A program made the translations under genes and the position numbers. A DNA stretch of 34,065 nucleotides from assembly GCA_037131955.1 (NCBI GenBank), contig JBAXQC010000026.1:1-34065 (forward strand), given 5' to 3'. The notes beneath the pieces were generated by a model. It ran no database searches and had not been told where the DNA came from. It saw only the letters and a list, made by a program, of their open reading frames with translations. This document shows positions 7,734 to 15,824 of this stretch, in pieces (the stretch's first letter is position 1; every line of letters starts with the position of its first letter). This DNA comes from CAIMMJ01 sp037131955. GTDB taxonomy: Bacteria > Bacteroidota > Bacteroidia > UBA4408.

Positions 7734-9560
7734 ATGAAAAAAAATTTACTCTTACTTGTAATTTGTTTTTTATTTTTTAAACATTTTACTTTTGCACAAT
7801 CCTTTACACACAATACTGGTGGGGCAATATTAGACAATACTACTGCATATTTCCCATTAAACATTTCTGGATTACCCAATTCAATTGATGCAAGTTATGG
7901 ATTAATTTCTTGCGAAATAAACTTAACCCACACTTACACTGGCGATATTAAAATTTGGCTTAAAGCTCCAAATGGCGACAGCATAGGATTGGCCTATAAC
8001 AGAGGCGGAGGTGGCGATAATTACGTAAATACACTATTTAAAATGGATGCCACAATTTTTATAGGCGATGGAACAAATCCATTTACTGGTAATTTTGTGC
8101 CTGAAACTTCTATAAACAACGTGAATGTTGTTCAAAATCCAAATGGTTTATGGCTTTTAGGCATTAGAGACGAAGTACCTGCGGATATTGGTTCCTTAAT
8201 TAATTATACACTTTTGTTTGGTAACAATCCACCTTCAGATCCACCACCGCCTCCTGGGCCTTGCTCAATGACAAACGGACAAAACTGTTTGTGCCCAGAT
8301 GGTTCAAACGATTGTGATTTATTGCCTGACATGCTTTCATCGGCACAAATAATAGTAAACCAACATACAGAATATCCTGGTCAAATTACCTTAAGTAATG
8401 CTACACCCAATGTTGGTTGGGGCCCCATGGAAATTCATGGAGTTGATACATGTTTTTGTGGTGGTGTTCAGGTGCCTTGTTCCCAAGCAACCTGTCCTGA
8501 CGGCTCTTATGTGAAACAACTAGTAAAACAAACTGTATATCACAAAAGCAGTGGAGTAATAACATCCTATCAAAGAAGTGCAGGATTTATGAGTTACCAT
8601 CCCTCCCATGGACATATTCATGTTGATAATTGGGCAGATTTTTCTCTAAGACAAAGCAACGGAAATCCTGATGCTACAACTTGGCCAATTTTAGGGACTG
8701 GAACAAAAATGAGTTTTTGCTTAATAAATCTTGGTGATTGTACAAGCAATTTGGGTTATTGCAAGGATAGCCAAGGAAATAATATTACTATGGCAGATGT
8801 ACCGAATGCTCCTTTTGGAATGGTGTCTGGTTGTGGTACTGACCAAGGAATTTTTACAGGTCACTTGGACATATACAGCCAAGGTATGAGTGGAATGAGT
8901 ATTGACGTTGGAAATATTTGCAATGGCGATTATTATATTGTTTCTATTACAGACCCAAACAATAACTTTTTAGAACAAGACGAAACAAATAATTGGGTGG
9001 CAGTGCCCATTACCCTTACCGACCAATTGCCTGCAACAACAGGAAGCTTTACAAGTAATGTTTTAGGTACCAATGGAATTTTTGCGGGAACAATATCTGA
9101 TGGCGCAATATTTTCTTGGAATTTTGGCGACGGTTCTCAACCAGATACAACCAATTTATTGACAATGCACCAATTTCCGGGAAATGGAATTTATGAAGTT
9201 AATTTTACTGTTTCGAGTGCATGTACCACTTTTGTAGTTACTCAAAGCATACAGGTGCTAACAACAAATACTATTGAACAAGCAGCAACTTCTAATTTTT
9301 CTACGGCTCCAAATCCATTTAGCAATTCAACATTTATTTATTATTCATTGCTAAAAAATAGCACTATAAGTTTAGAAATTTATAACTCAGTTGGACAAAA
9401 AATTACCACATTGGCCAACGGAAGTTATGGAACTGGAAATTACAAATTTGAATTTAATCCGTTTGATTTAAATTTAAATTCGGGAATATATTTCTTGAGA
9501 TTTAATAGCGATGACAAAACTGAAACACTAAAATTAATTTACACAAATAAACAAGAATAA
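7734..9560 (+). CDS. T9SS-exported lysyl oxidase-like protein with P-domain and PKD domain
   Basis: From the ATG at 7734 the protein has 608 residues and a signal peptide ending near FTFAQ (18-22). Domains in order: a proprotein-convertase P domain (about 25-160, ending GLWLLGIRDEVPADIGS); a proline-rich linker (about 165-173); a lysyl oxidase fold (about 195-425); a PKD domain with WNFGDGS near 462; and a type A T9SS sorting domain (about 520-608, PNPF, then SGIYFLRF). The oxidase has the copper-site pattern HxxHxHxH (H289, H292, H294, H296). K325 in GTKMSFC and Y381 in LDIYSQG align with the human LOX lysine and tyrosine that form the LTQ cofactor. It is probably an exported amine oxidase; substrate unknown. 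The P and PKD domains are likely stabilising or binding modules. Confidence 0.85.
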   Translation: MKKNLLLLVICFLFFKHFTFAQSFTHNTGGAILDNTTAYFPLNISGLPNSIDASYGLISCEINLTHTYTGDIKIWLKAPNGDSIGLAYNRGGGGDNYVNTLFKMDATIFIGDGTNPFTGNFVPETSINNVNVVQNPNGLWLLGIRDEVPADIGSLINYTLLFGNNPPSDPPPPPGPCSMTNGQNCLCPDGSNDCDLLPDMLSSAQIIVNQHTEYPGQITLSNATPNVGWGPMEIHGVDTCFCGGVQVPCSQATCPDGSYVKQLVKQTVYHKSSGVITSYQRSAGFMSYHPSHGHIHVDNWADFSLRQSNGNPDATTWPILGTGTKMSFCLINLGDCTSNLGYCKDSQGNNITMADVPNAPFGMVSGCGTDQGIFTGHLDIYSQGMSGMSIDVGNICNGDYYIVSITDPNNNFLEQDETNNWVAVPITLTDQLPATTGSFTSNVLGTNGIFAGTISDGAIFSWNFGDGSQPDTTNLLTMHQFPGNGIYEVNFTVSSACTTFVVTQSIQVLTTNTIEQAATSNFSTAPNPFSNSTFIYYSLLKNSTISLEIYNSVGQKITTLANGSYGTGNYKFEFNPFDLNLNSGIYFLRFNSDDKTETLKLIYTNKQE

Positions 9561-9565
9561 AATAT

Positions 9566-9856
9566 ATGTTTGGCAACATGATGGGAAAGCTGCAAGAAAT
9601 GAAGCAGCAGATGGAAAATATTAAAAACAAACTAGAAACAATACACGTAAGCGGCGAATCGCAAGGAGTAGTTGTAAGAGCAAATGGAAACAGAAAGGTG
9701 TTAAGTATTTCTGTTCCAGCCGAAATTGTTGGCGACAAAGAAATGATTGAAGAACTTGTATTGATTGCTACCAATAGGGCACTTACAGAGGCAGAAAAAG
9801 TAAACGAAAGAGAAATGCAAAGTGCTGCCATGGGAATAATGCCGGGTTTGATGTAA
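9566..9856 (+). CDS. YbaB/EbfC family nucleoid-associated protein
   Basis: YbaB/EbfC proteins are small dimeric DNA-binding proteins of the nucleoid. The 96-residue protein opens with the family start MFGNMMGKLQEMKQQME, a charged coiled-coil helix, followed by the sheet region (GVVVRANGNRKVLSISV) and a C-terminal helix ending in MGIMPGLM. It begins five bases after the stop of the lysyl oxidase-like gene and ends five bases before the next start, so it may share their transcript. In many bacteria this gene is next to dnaX/recR, which is not the case here. Confidence 0.88.
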   Translation: MFGNMMGKLQEMKQQMENIKNKLETIHVSGESQGVVVRANGNRKVLSISVPAEIVGDKEMIEELVLIATNRALTEAEKVNEREMQSAAMGIMPGLM

Positions 9857-9861
9857 TGTGA

Positions 9862-10887
9862 ATGGAAGAACAATTTCTTGAAGTTTATACCTCTGATTTC
9901 TTAAATAAAATTACAAGAAAAAGAAAGGGTGAAACAAAAATTGGTGAATTAGTAAGCACACTTACAAACTCTACTTCTATAGATTTTTCATTAAAAGAAA
10001 ATAGTTCAAAGTTTGTTTTATTGGGCTTGCCTGAAGATATTGGCGTTAGGGCTAACTATGGCCGCCCCGGTGCATACAGCGCCTGGAACACTGCATTAGA
10101 AAATATTTTAAATATACAGAGTAATAGTTTTTTTAGTGGAGAAAATTTATTGATATTAGGGCATGTTCCATTTGATGATTTGTATGAAAAAAGCAAACAT
10201 CTAAATGCTAAGAACAAGCAAGAGTTAGAAGAATTAAGAGAGCTAACAGCCTTGGTTGACCAAAGAGTTTACAACATTGCAAAAAAAGTGTTTGATGTTG
10301 GCAAAATTTTAATTGCCATTGGAGGCGGACACAACAATTCGTATCCATTGCTAAAAGCATTTGCAGGAAAAGACGGTATAAATTGTATAAACATAGACCC
10401 ACATTCTGATTTTAGACCATTAGAAGGACGCCACAGTGGCAATGGTTTTAGCTATGCCAAAGAAAACGGATACCTAAATAAGTATTTTGTTTTAGGTTTG
10501 CACGAAAACTACAACAGTTCTGCAATTATAGAGCGTTTTAATACAAACGACGAACTTGATTTTGTATCGTATGAAGAAATTTGCATCAGAGAAGAAATTA
10601 CCTTAAGCGAAGCCATTTTAAAAGCAATATCATTTTGTGCAAACAATAGAATTGGTTTAGAAATAGATTTAGACTCTATACAGAATATTCCATCCAGTGC
10701 AAAAACAAGTAGTGGCTTTTTACCCTTTGAAGTAAGAAAAGCAATTCATAAAATTGCCAGCAGTAAAATGTGTAACTATTTTCACATTGCCGAAGGTGCT
10801 CCGGTTTTATCACACATAAAAACAGACAATAAAACAGGAAAGTTAATTGCTTATTTGGTAAGTGATTTTGTAAAGGCAGTGAAGTAA
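9862..10887 (+). CDS. arginase/agmatinase-superfamily hydrolase, probably formimidoylglutamase
   Basis: A ureohydrolase-fold binuclear manganese enzyme of 341 residues. The metal ligands are all present: H157 in GGGHNNSY, D179, H181 and D183 in NIDPHSDFR, and D269 and D271 in EIDLDSIQ. The asparagines in GGGHNNSY and the short third motif differ from classical arginase (GGDHS, DxDxxDP) and resemble the Bacteroidota proteins usually named formimidoylglutamase, which release glutamate and formamide in histidine breakdown. No other hut gene is nearby, so the substrate is uncertain; arginine, agmatine or proclavaminate-like guanidines are alternatives. Confidence 0.78.
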   Translation: MEEQFLEVYTSDFLNKITRKRKGETKIGELVSTLTNSTSIDFSLKENSSKFVLLGLPEDIGVRANYGRPGAYSAWNTALENILNIQSNSFFSGENLLILGHVPFDDLYEKSKHLNAKNKQELEELRELTALVDQRVYNIAKKVFDVGKILIAIGGGHNNSYPLLKAFAGKDGINCINIDPHSDFRPLEGRHSGNGFSYAKENGYLNKYFVLGLHENYNSSAIIERFNTNDELDFVSYEEICIREEITLSEAILKAISFCANNRIGLEIDLDSIQNIPSSAKTSSGFLPFEVRKAIHKIASSKMCNYFHIAEGAPVLSHIKTDNKTGKLIAYLVSDFVKAVK

Positions 10888-10970
10888 AACATTTAGGAAA
10901 TGAAAATAAATTTTTTTCGGCTAAAATGAACAATGCATAACTGCTTTTTACTATTTTTTTTGATTTTTGT

Positions 10971-11007
10971 ATAGAATTTTATTCTATTACTCAATATAAA
11001 GAGTAAT
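10971..11007. repeat. two adjacent perfect hairpins between convergent genes
   Basis: ATAGAAT (10971-10977) pairs with ATTCTAT (10981-10987) around a three-base loop, and ATTACTC (10986-10992) pairs with GAGTAAT (11001-11007) around eight bases; the two share two bases. They lie in the 172-base gap between the arginase-family gene (plus) and the NTF2-like gene (minus). They might end transcription from either side, but the stems are AT-rich and no clean U-run follows. Confidence 0.35.
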
Positions 11008-11059
11008 CATTTCTTTAACACCAAGAAAAGCAAAATGGACAAATTTTTTTACTTTTCTT

Positions 11060-11416
11060 TTAAGAATGATACACCCTTGATGCAATTATTTTCTCATCTT
11101 TTAATTTTAGCACCTCTCCTACCCTTAAATCTTCTTCATTAGGTGTTGTTCTAATATATTCCATAAAGACAAATTCGTCTTCTGCAATTAATGATATTAC
11201 TTGGTATTTTAAAAAAGGTAATCTTTCAAAGGCATCTTTCCACCAAGCTCTTAATGCTGGTTTACCTTTTATTAATCCTTGAGTATGTGGTTGATGTATC
11301 TTTAATTTTGGACTGTAATGTTCTGCTTCGTAATGATAGAGTGATAAAAGTAATTCTAGGTCGTGCTTATTAAATGCATCAAACCATTTATTGGCAATTT
11401 GTTTTGGTGTATTCAT
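11060..11416 (-). CDS. SnoaL/NTF2-like protein
   Basis: The 118-residue protein fits the SnoaL-type NTF2-like fold: an N-terminal helix with KWFDAFNKHDLELLLSLY, the usual 'acid-loaded' YHYEAEHYSP segment, GKPALRAWWKDAFERLP, then beta strands ending VLKLKDEKIIASRVY. Members include small-molecule isomerases, cyclases and many proteins of unknown role, so no reaction can be assigned. Its ATG overlaps the stop of the upstream DUF1801 gene by four bases (ATGA), indicating translational coupling. Confidence 0.75.
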   Translation of the reverse strand: MNTPKQIANKWFDAFNKHDLELLLSLYHYEAEHYSPKLKIHQPHTQGLIKGKPALRAWWKDAFERLPFLKYQVISLIAEDEFVFMEYIRTTPNEEDLRVGEVLKLKDEKIIASRVYHS

Positions 11417-11778
11417 TTCTTCATTTTTGATTCTGCTTTTATTTTTTCATCAGTTATTCTTGCCCTAACAATTCTACTAATTAGTTGCTTTGGTAAAGGT
11501 TCATTCAATGGAAATTGAACTGCACCTTTTGACCATTTGTATTTTATGAACTCATTTTTAAACTTTTCAATTCCCCTGCTAGTTGGGTAAAATCCAATAT
11601 GATTTTTATAACCTGCAAAATATACTAGTATTCCGTTTTGCTTGTATGCAGGCATTTTATAGCTTATAATTTCCTGGGCATTTGGAGCAGCTTTTTTTAT
11701 TATTTGTCTTATCTCCTCCAACTTTAATTGTGTATCTACTGAAAATTCACTGATATAAAAGTCCACCAAATTTTTCAT
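11413..11778 (-). CDS. DUF1801 (YdhG-like) protein
   Basis: The 121-residue protein matches the YdhG/DUF1801 family: EEIRQIIKKAAPNAQEIISYKMPAY, then LVYFAGYKNHIGFYPT, then KGAVQFPLNEPLP and a C-terminal helix rich in Lys and Arg. The fold resembles frataxin and one member (Bacillus YdhG/Fra) has been described as an iron chaperone; most members are uncharacterised. A TAAATTTG element 17 bases upstream of its ATG could drive this gene and the overlapping NTF2-like gene, apart from the aldehyde dehydrogenase gene 40 bases upstream. Confidence 0.8.
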   Translation of the reverse strand: MKNLVDFYISEFSVDTQLKLEEIRQIIKKAAPNAQEIISYKMPAYKQNGILVYFAGYKNHIGFYPTSRGIEKFKNEFIKYKWSKGAVQFPLNEPLPKQLISRIVRARITDEKIKAESKMKK

Positions 11779-11794
11779 AGATTTTATGCTAACA

Positions 11795-11802
11795 CAAATT
11801 TA
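11795..11802 (-). promoter_or_regulatory. TAnnTTTG -7 element of the DUF1801/NTF2 pair
   Basis: TAAATTTG on the minus strand lies in the 40 bases between the shortened ALDH gene and the DUF1801 gene, ending 16 bases before the DUF1801 ATG. No -33 TTG is at the expected distance. Confidence 0.35.
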
Positions 11803-11818
11803 AATTAAACAAGGTAAT

Positions 11819-12700
11819 TTAATACTTTGCTCCTCCGCCTCCAATATTTTCTATTGGATGCCAAGTTGTTTTAATTTCTTGTGCATCCATAATGTAATGT
11901 GCTCCTTGTGCATTTTCTACTATCCAATTTTCGTTATACACAAAAACACGTTTTACGTTTAGGGTTGCATTTTGCTCAATAAGTGTAATTTCATCTTTGT
12001 TGTTGCCACAAAATACCATAGCGTTTACATCCATGTGAGAAGAAAAATGAGAAACCAATTCTGAGCTTTTCCCTGTAAGAATATTTACTACACCACCAGG
12101 CACATCAGAAGAGTTTAATACTTCGGCAAACGTTACAGAACACAATGGGAATTTTTCTGAAGCCAATACCACACAAGTATTTCCACCAGCAATTATTGGT
12201 GCAATGGTACTAACCAAACCTATTAATGAAGAATTATTAGGCGCAATTATACTTACAACACCAGTTGGCTCTGGAACAGAAAAATTAAAATGTGAAGTAG
12301 CGACAGGATTTACAGAGCCATAGATCTGTTGGTATTTGTCGCACCAGCCTGCATAGTATACCAAACGATCAACAGAAAGTTCAAACTCTGCTTGAGCAGC
12401 TTTTATCGTAAGTCCTTGAACCGTTAACTCTTCTAGAAACTGAGATTTTCTTCCTTCCAATATTTCGGCAATTCTGTATAGTATTTGCCCTCTATTAAAA
12501 GCAGGTTTAGCACTCCAAGAACCTTGTGCATTGCGAGAAGCAACAACAGCGTTTCTAAAATCTTTTCTACTGCTTAAGCATACGTTTGCTATTGTATTTC
12601 CAGCTTTATCAATCAAAGGATAATACCTGCCTGATTCCGTTCTTGGAAACTGACCTCCAATATAAATTTTATATGTTTTCAAAATATTTAATCTAGCCAT
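11819..12700 (-). CDS. shortened aldehyde dehydrogenase homologue lacking the catalytic domain
   Basis: Residues 10-230 follow the NAD-binding part of an aldehyde dehydrogenase (KIYIGGQFPRTESGRYYP; VVSIIAPNNSSLIGLVSTIAP; PGGVVNILTG; VNAMVFCGNNKDE). The protein stops at 293 residues, against about 490 for the family. No catalytic-cysteine motif follows, and the NAD-binding lysine of VLKPAE is replaced (VLASEK). The last 60 residues are unrelated to the ALDH catalytic domain and end in TTWHPIENIGGGGAKY. The frame is clean and only 40 bases separate it from the next gene, so the catalytic part is absent rather than frameshifted. It follows the intact ALDH by 10 bases and may be a structural or regulatory partner. 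Confidence 0.8.
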   Translation of the reverse strand: MARLNILKTYKIYIGGQFPRTESGRYYPLIDKAGNTIANVCLSSRKDFRNAVVASRNAQGSWSAKPAFNRGQILYRIAEILEGRKSQFLEELTVQGLTIKAAQAEFELSVDRLVYYAGWCDKYQQIYGSVNPVATSHFNFSVPEPTGVVSIIAPNNSSLIGLVSTIAPIIAGGNTCVVLASEKFPLCSVTFAEVLNSSDVPGGVVNILTGKSSELVSHFSSHMDVNAMVFCGNNKDEITLIEQNATLNVKRVFVYNENWIVENAQGAHYIMDAQEIKTTWHPIENIGGGGAKY

Positions 12701-12710
12701 TTTTGTAGTG

Positions 12711-14180
12711 TTAAAATTTTAAATAACCCATTAATCCATGTATTCCACCTTCTCTGCCAAATCCACTTTCTTTGTATCCTCCAAATGGAGATGTAGGATC
12801 AAACTTATTGTAAGTGTTGGCCCAAACAACACCAGCTCTAAGTTTGGTAGTTAAGTTAAATATTTTTGAGCCTTTATCTGTCCAAACGCCAGCACTTAAA
12901 CCGTAAGGAATATTGTTGGCTTTTTCTATCACTTCTTCTACTGTTCTAAATGTTTGTATAGTGAGCACTGGCCCAAAAATTTCCTCCTGAACTATTCTGT
13001 GACTTTGAGCAGCATTAATAAACAAAGTTGGTCGGCAAAAATATCCTTTGCTCGGGATGCTGCAAGAAGACTGATAAAATTCTGCTCCTTCATCTTTTCC
13101 AATTTTAATGTATTTGTTAATGGTGTTTAGTTGTTCTTTGCTGTTGATAGCACCAATATCAGTATTCTTGTCTAAAGGATCACCAACAATTAAAGTTTCT
13201 AATCTATCTTTTAGTTTTTTTATTACAATATTTGCTACACTTTCTTGCACAAACAATCTGCTTCCTGCACAACACACGTGACCTTGATTAAAAAATATTC
13301 CATTAACAATTCCTTCCACAGCTTGATTTATAGGAGCATCTTCAAAAATAATATTTGCAGCTTTCCCACCTAACTCAAGGGTTGCTCTTTTGCCGGTTCC
13401 TGCAATACTTTTCTGAATTAGTTTGCCTACGTCTGTTGAACCAGTAAATGCAATTTTATTTACATCGGGATGATTTACCATTGCAGCTCCGGTTTTTCCT
13501 GCACCAGTAATAATGTTTACTACGCCAGGAGGCAATCCACTTTCTTGAATAATTTCGGCTAACTTTAATGCAGTAAGTGGTGTTGTTTCGGCAGGTTTTA
13601 ATACAACCGTATTTCCGGTTGCCAATGCTGGCGCAATTTTCCAGGCAGCCATCAGCAATGGAAAATTCCATGGTATTATTTGTGCGGCCACACCATAAGG
13701 TTTAGATACTCTGTTTGGTGTTGCATACTCTAATTTATCTGCCCAACCGGCATAATAAAAAAAGTGATTGGCTGCTAAAGGAACATCCACATCACGACTC
13801 TCGCGAATAGGTTTGCCTCCATCTAATGTTTCTATTACAGAAAATTCTCTGGCTCTTTCCTGAATCATTCTTGCAATGCGGTAAATATATTTGCCTTTTT
13901 CTTTAGCAGGCATTTTACTCCAAACTTTATCGTAGGCAGTTTTTGCAGCTTTTACGGCTTTGTTTACATCAGAATCATCAGCTTCTGCAACCTTTGCAAT
14001 TACTTGTTCAGTGGCAGGATTTACCGTATCAAAATATTTTCCTTTTGCAGGCTTCACAAACTTGCCGTCAATAAACAACTCGTATTGCTTTTGCAAGTTT
14101 ATGTGCTTTGTATCTTCAGGAGCTGGAGAATAATTCCAATCTCCTTTAAAATCTAATGCCGGAATAATTTTTTTTGCCAT
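12711..14180 (-). CDS. NAD(P)-dependent aldehyde dehydrogenase
   Basis: A full-length ALDH of 489 residues. Motifs: IIPWNFPLLM with N172, VVLKPAETTP with K195, the general base E269 in LELGGK, and the catalytic cysteine C303 in NQGHVCCAGSR (the usual QCC is VCC here, the attacking cysteine kept). EEIFGPVL and the closing PFGGYKESGFGREGG are present. It lies downstream of deoC in one minus-strand run, so the likely substrate is the acetaldehyde released from deoxyribose 5-phosphate. That is inferred from context; ALDH specificity cannot be read from the motifs. The shortened ALDH gene follows after 10 bases. Confidence 0.92.
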   Translation of the reverse strand: MAKKIIPALDFKGDWNYSPAPEDTKHINLQKQYELFIDGKFVKPAKGKYFDTVNPATEQVIAKVAEADDSDVNKAVKAAKTAYDKVWSKMPAKEKGKYIYRIARMIQERAREFSVIETLDGGKPIRESRDVDVPLAANHFFYYAGWADKLEYATPNRVSKPYGVAAQIIPWNFPLLMAAWKIAPALATGNTVVLKPAETTPLTALKLAEIIQESGLPPGVVNIITGAGKTGAAMVNHPDVNKIAFTGSTDVGKLIQKSIAGTGKRATLELGGKAANIIFEDAPINQAVEGIVNGIFFNQGHVCCAGSRLFVQESVANIVIKKLKDRLETLIVGDPLDKNTDIGAINSKEQLNTINKYIKIGKDEGAEFYQSSCSIPSKGYFCRPTLFINAAQSHRIVQEEIFGPVLTIQTFRTVEEVIEKANNIPYGLSAGVWTDKGSKIFNLTTKLRAGVVWANTYNKFDPTSPFGGYKESGFGREGGIHGLMGYLKF

Positions 14181-14213
14181 GTTGTTGTTTTCTTCTTTAA
14201 TGGGAATTAATTT

Positions 14214-14870
14214 TTAAATTTCTATTTCTACTGTATTGTTAATATCATTTAGTCTTTCTTTAAACTTTTCTTTGTTGCCAAATAAATTTATAACAGAATC
14301 TCTATCAATGCTACTTGGTTTATCGGATAGTATAGCTTGATAGGAAGAATACTTCCAATCGGAAATTTGAGAGCAATATTTATATTTTATAGGCAGCAAA
14401 TGTAAATTAGTAATTGTGTTTACAATTTCATCATTATTTAATTCAACTTTAGAAAATCCTAGCTTTGCAATTTTATTGAACGACATTTGTTTTTGATTTT
14501 TACTTTCGGTAACAAAAGAGTTTAAAAAATTAGTAAATAGTTTTTGAGTGTGCTTATCAAAAACATTAAAATTTTGTGCAGCAAGACTTTGATTCAGCTT
14601 TTTAATACTTTCTAATGATTCGTTCTCGTCCGGAAAAAAATCATTTTGTTTGAAGAAGTTAAACAAATCTTGTTCAGCATTTATTTTAATTACCAAGTGC
14701 AATTCATTGGGGAGCAAACAAAATGAAAGAGTTGAAAGAATAGAATTTAGGTTTTCTTTGTACAATTTTAGAAACAATAAATAATCTTGATCGTTAGAAA
14801 AAAACAAATTGGCATCAGAACTAATTGCACTTAGGAGGTACGTTTTATCTGGAAGAAGTTGACTATTCAT
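14214..14870 (-). CDS. degenerate REP-associated transposase (Y1/RAYT)-like protein, probably inactive
   Basis: The 218-residue protein has the layout of Y1-family REP-associated transposases: FFSNDQDYLLFLKLYKENL at 23-41, the core strand LSFCLLPNELHLVIK at 48-62, and the C-terminal signature SDWKYSSYQAIL at 170-181. In active relatives the core is PNHFHLLI; here the first histidine of the HUH pair is E56, leaving only H58. The tyrosine normally in YIHxNPV aligns with N155 of NLHLLPI. Nuclease activity is therefore unlikely. It is intact, with 15-base and 33-base gaps to deoC and ALDH, which suggests a domesticated protein. Function unknown. Confidence 0.7.
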   Translation of the reverse strand: MNSQLLPDKTYLLSAISSDANLFFSNDQDYLLFLKLYKENLNSILSTLSFCLLPNELHLVIKINAEQDLFNFFKQNDFFPDENESLESIKKLNQSLAAQNFNVFDKHTQKLFTNFLNSFVTESKNQKQMSFNKIAKLGFSKVELNNDEIVNTITNLHLLPIKYKYCSQISDWKYSSYQAILSDKPSSIDRDSVINLFGNKEKFKERLNDINNTVEIEI

Positions 14871-14885
14871 TTTAAAAGTAAAAAA

Positions 14886-15794
14886 TTAATCTTTAGAAAA
14901 ATAATCTGAGGATTGATACACTCCAGTTTTTTCTTTCATTAACTGCATCAAAACATCGTTTGCCAAACTACTGGCACCGAACCTAAACCATTCATTACTT
15001 AGCCATGCATTGCCAAGAGTTTCCTTTACCATCACCAAATAGTGCAATGCTAATTTCGAATTTGAAATTCCACCTGCTGGTTTCATTCCAATCATAATTC
15101 CTGTTTGGTAATAATAATCTCTAATGGCTTCAAGCATTACTAACGTAACTGGCATTGTGGCTGCTGGAGAAATTTTCCCTGTAGATGTTTTAATGAAATC
15201 TGCACCAGCATACATTGCAATATCCGAAGCTCTTCTAACATTGTCTAGTGTTGATAATTCGCCTGTTTCAAAAATTACCTTTAGTCTGGCTTTTCCACAA
15301 ACTTCTTTGATAGTTGCAATTTCATCAAACACAAAATTATAATTCCCTTTCAAAAATTCTCCTCTGCTAATAACCATGTCAATTTCATCGGCACCATTTT
15401 CTACAGCATATTTAGTATCGTCTATTTTTACTTGCAGGGGAGCTTGACCACTTGGAAAAGCAGTAGAAACAGAAGCCACTTTTATTTTAGCTACACCTAA
15501 TGCAGACTTTGCTGTTTTTACCATTGTTGGATAAACACAAACGGCTGCAACTGTTGGCAAACCTGAGTAAACATCGTGCAAATGTGCTGCCTTAAAACAC
15601 ATCTGTTTAACTTTCCCTTGAGTATCTTTTCCTTCTAAAGTAGTAAGGTCTATCATGTTCAACACCATTTTTAGTCCTTGAACTTTTGTTTCTTTTTTTA
15701 TACTTCGTGTTTGAAAACGTGAACACCTCTCTTCGATTCCTACTTGGTCTATTGTATTTGATTTAGAAAAATCGGGAATTCTTAAAACTGTCAT
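14886..15794 (-). CDS. deoC: deoxyribose-phosphate aldolase
   Basis: DeoC splits 2-deoxyribose 5-phosphate into glyceraldehyde 3-phosphate and acetaldehyde. Aligning by eye with the E. coli enzyme places the Schiff-base lysine at K202 (ADFIKTSTGK), the second lysine at K238 (GMKPAGG), the aspartate at D139 (GADEIDMV) and another conserved lysine at K172 (LKVIFETG). The 302-residue length includes about 35 extra N-terminal residues, as in the longer animal-type DERA. It heads a run with the RAYT-like gene, ALDH and shortened ALDH, and a TATATTTG promoter element lies upstream. Confidence 0.94.
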   Translation of the reverse strand: MTVLRIPDFSKSNTIDQVGIEERCSRFQTRSIKKETKVQGLKMVLNMIDLTTLEGKDTQGKVKQMCFKAAHLHDVYSGLPTVAAVCVYPTMVKTAKSALGVAKIKVASVSTAFPSGQAPLQVKIDDTKYAVENGADEIDMVISRGEFLKGNYNFVFDEIATIKEVCGKARLKVIFETGELSTLDNVRRASDIAMYAGADFIKTSTGKISPAATMPVTLVMLEAIRDYYYQTGIMIGMKPAGGISNSKLALHYLVMVKETLGNAWLSNEWFRFGASSLANDVLMQLMKEKTGVYQSSDYFSKD

Positions 15795-15816
15795 ATTATT
15801 AAAAAAATAGTAATTT

Positions 15817-15824
15817 CAAATATA
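15817..15824 (-). promoter_or_regulatory. TAnnTTTG -7 element of deoC
   Basis: TATATTTG on the minus strand ends 22 bases before the deoC ATG, matching the Bacteroidota -7 consensus exactly. It lies in the 246-base divergent gap with hemW. I see no -33 TTG at the right distance, and no operator-like inverted repeat. Confidence 0.45.

Noticed and set aside
9502..9873. 123-codon minus-strand frame over ybaB
   Set aside because: Antisense to the ybaB gene and the junctions on both sides; hydrophobic content comes from the complementary strand.
14214..14870. active insertion sequence of the IS200/Y1 type
   Set aside because: The catalytic HUH and tyrosine residues are missing, no flanking REP or terminal repeats are visible, and the gene sits within an operon.
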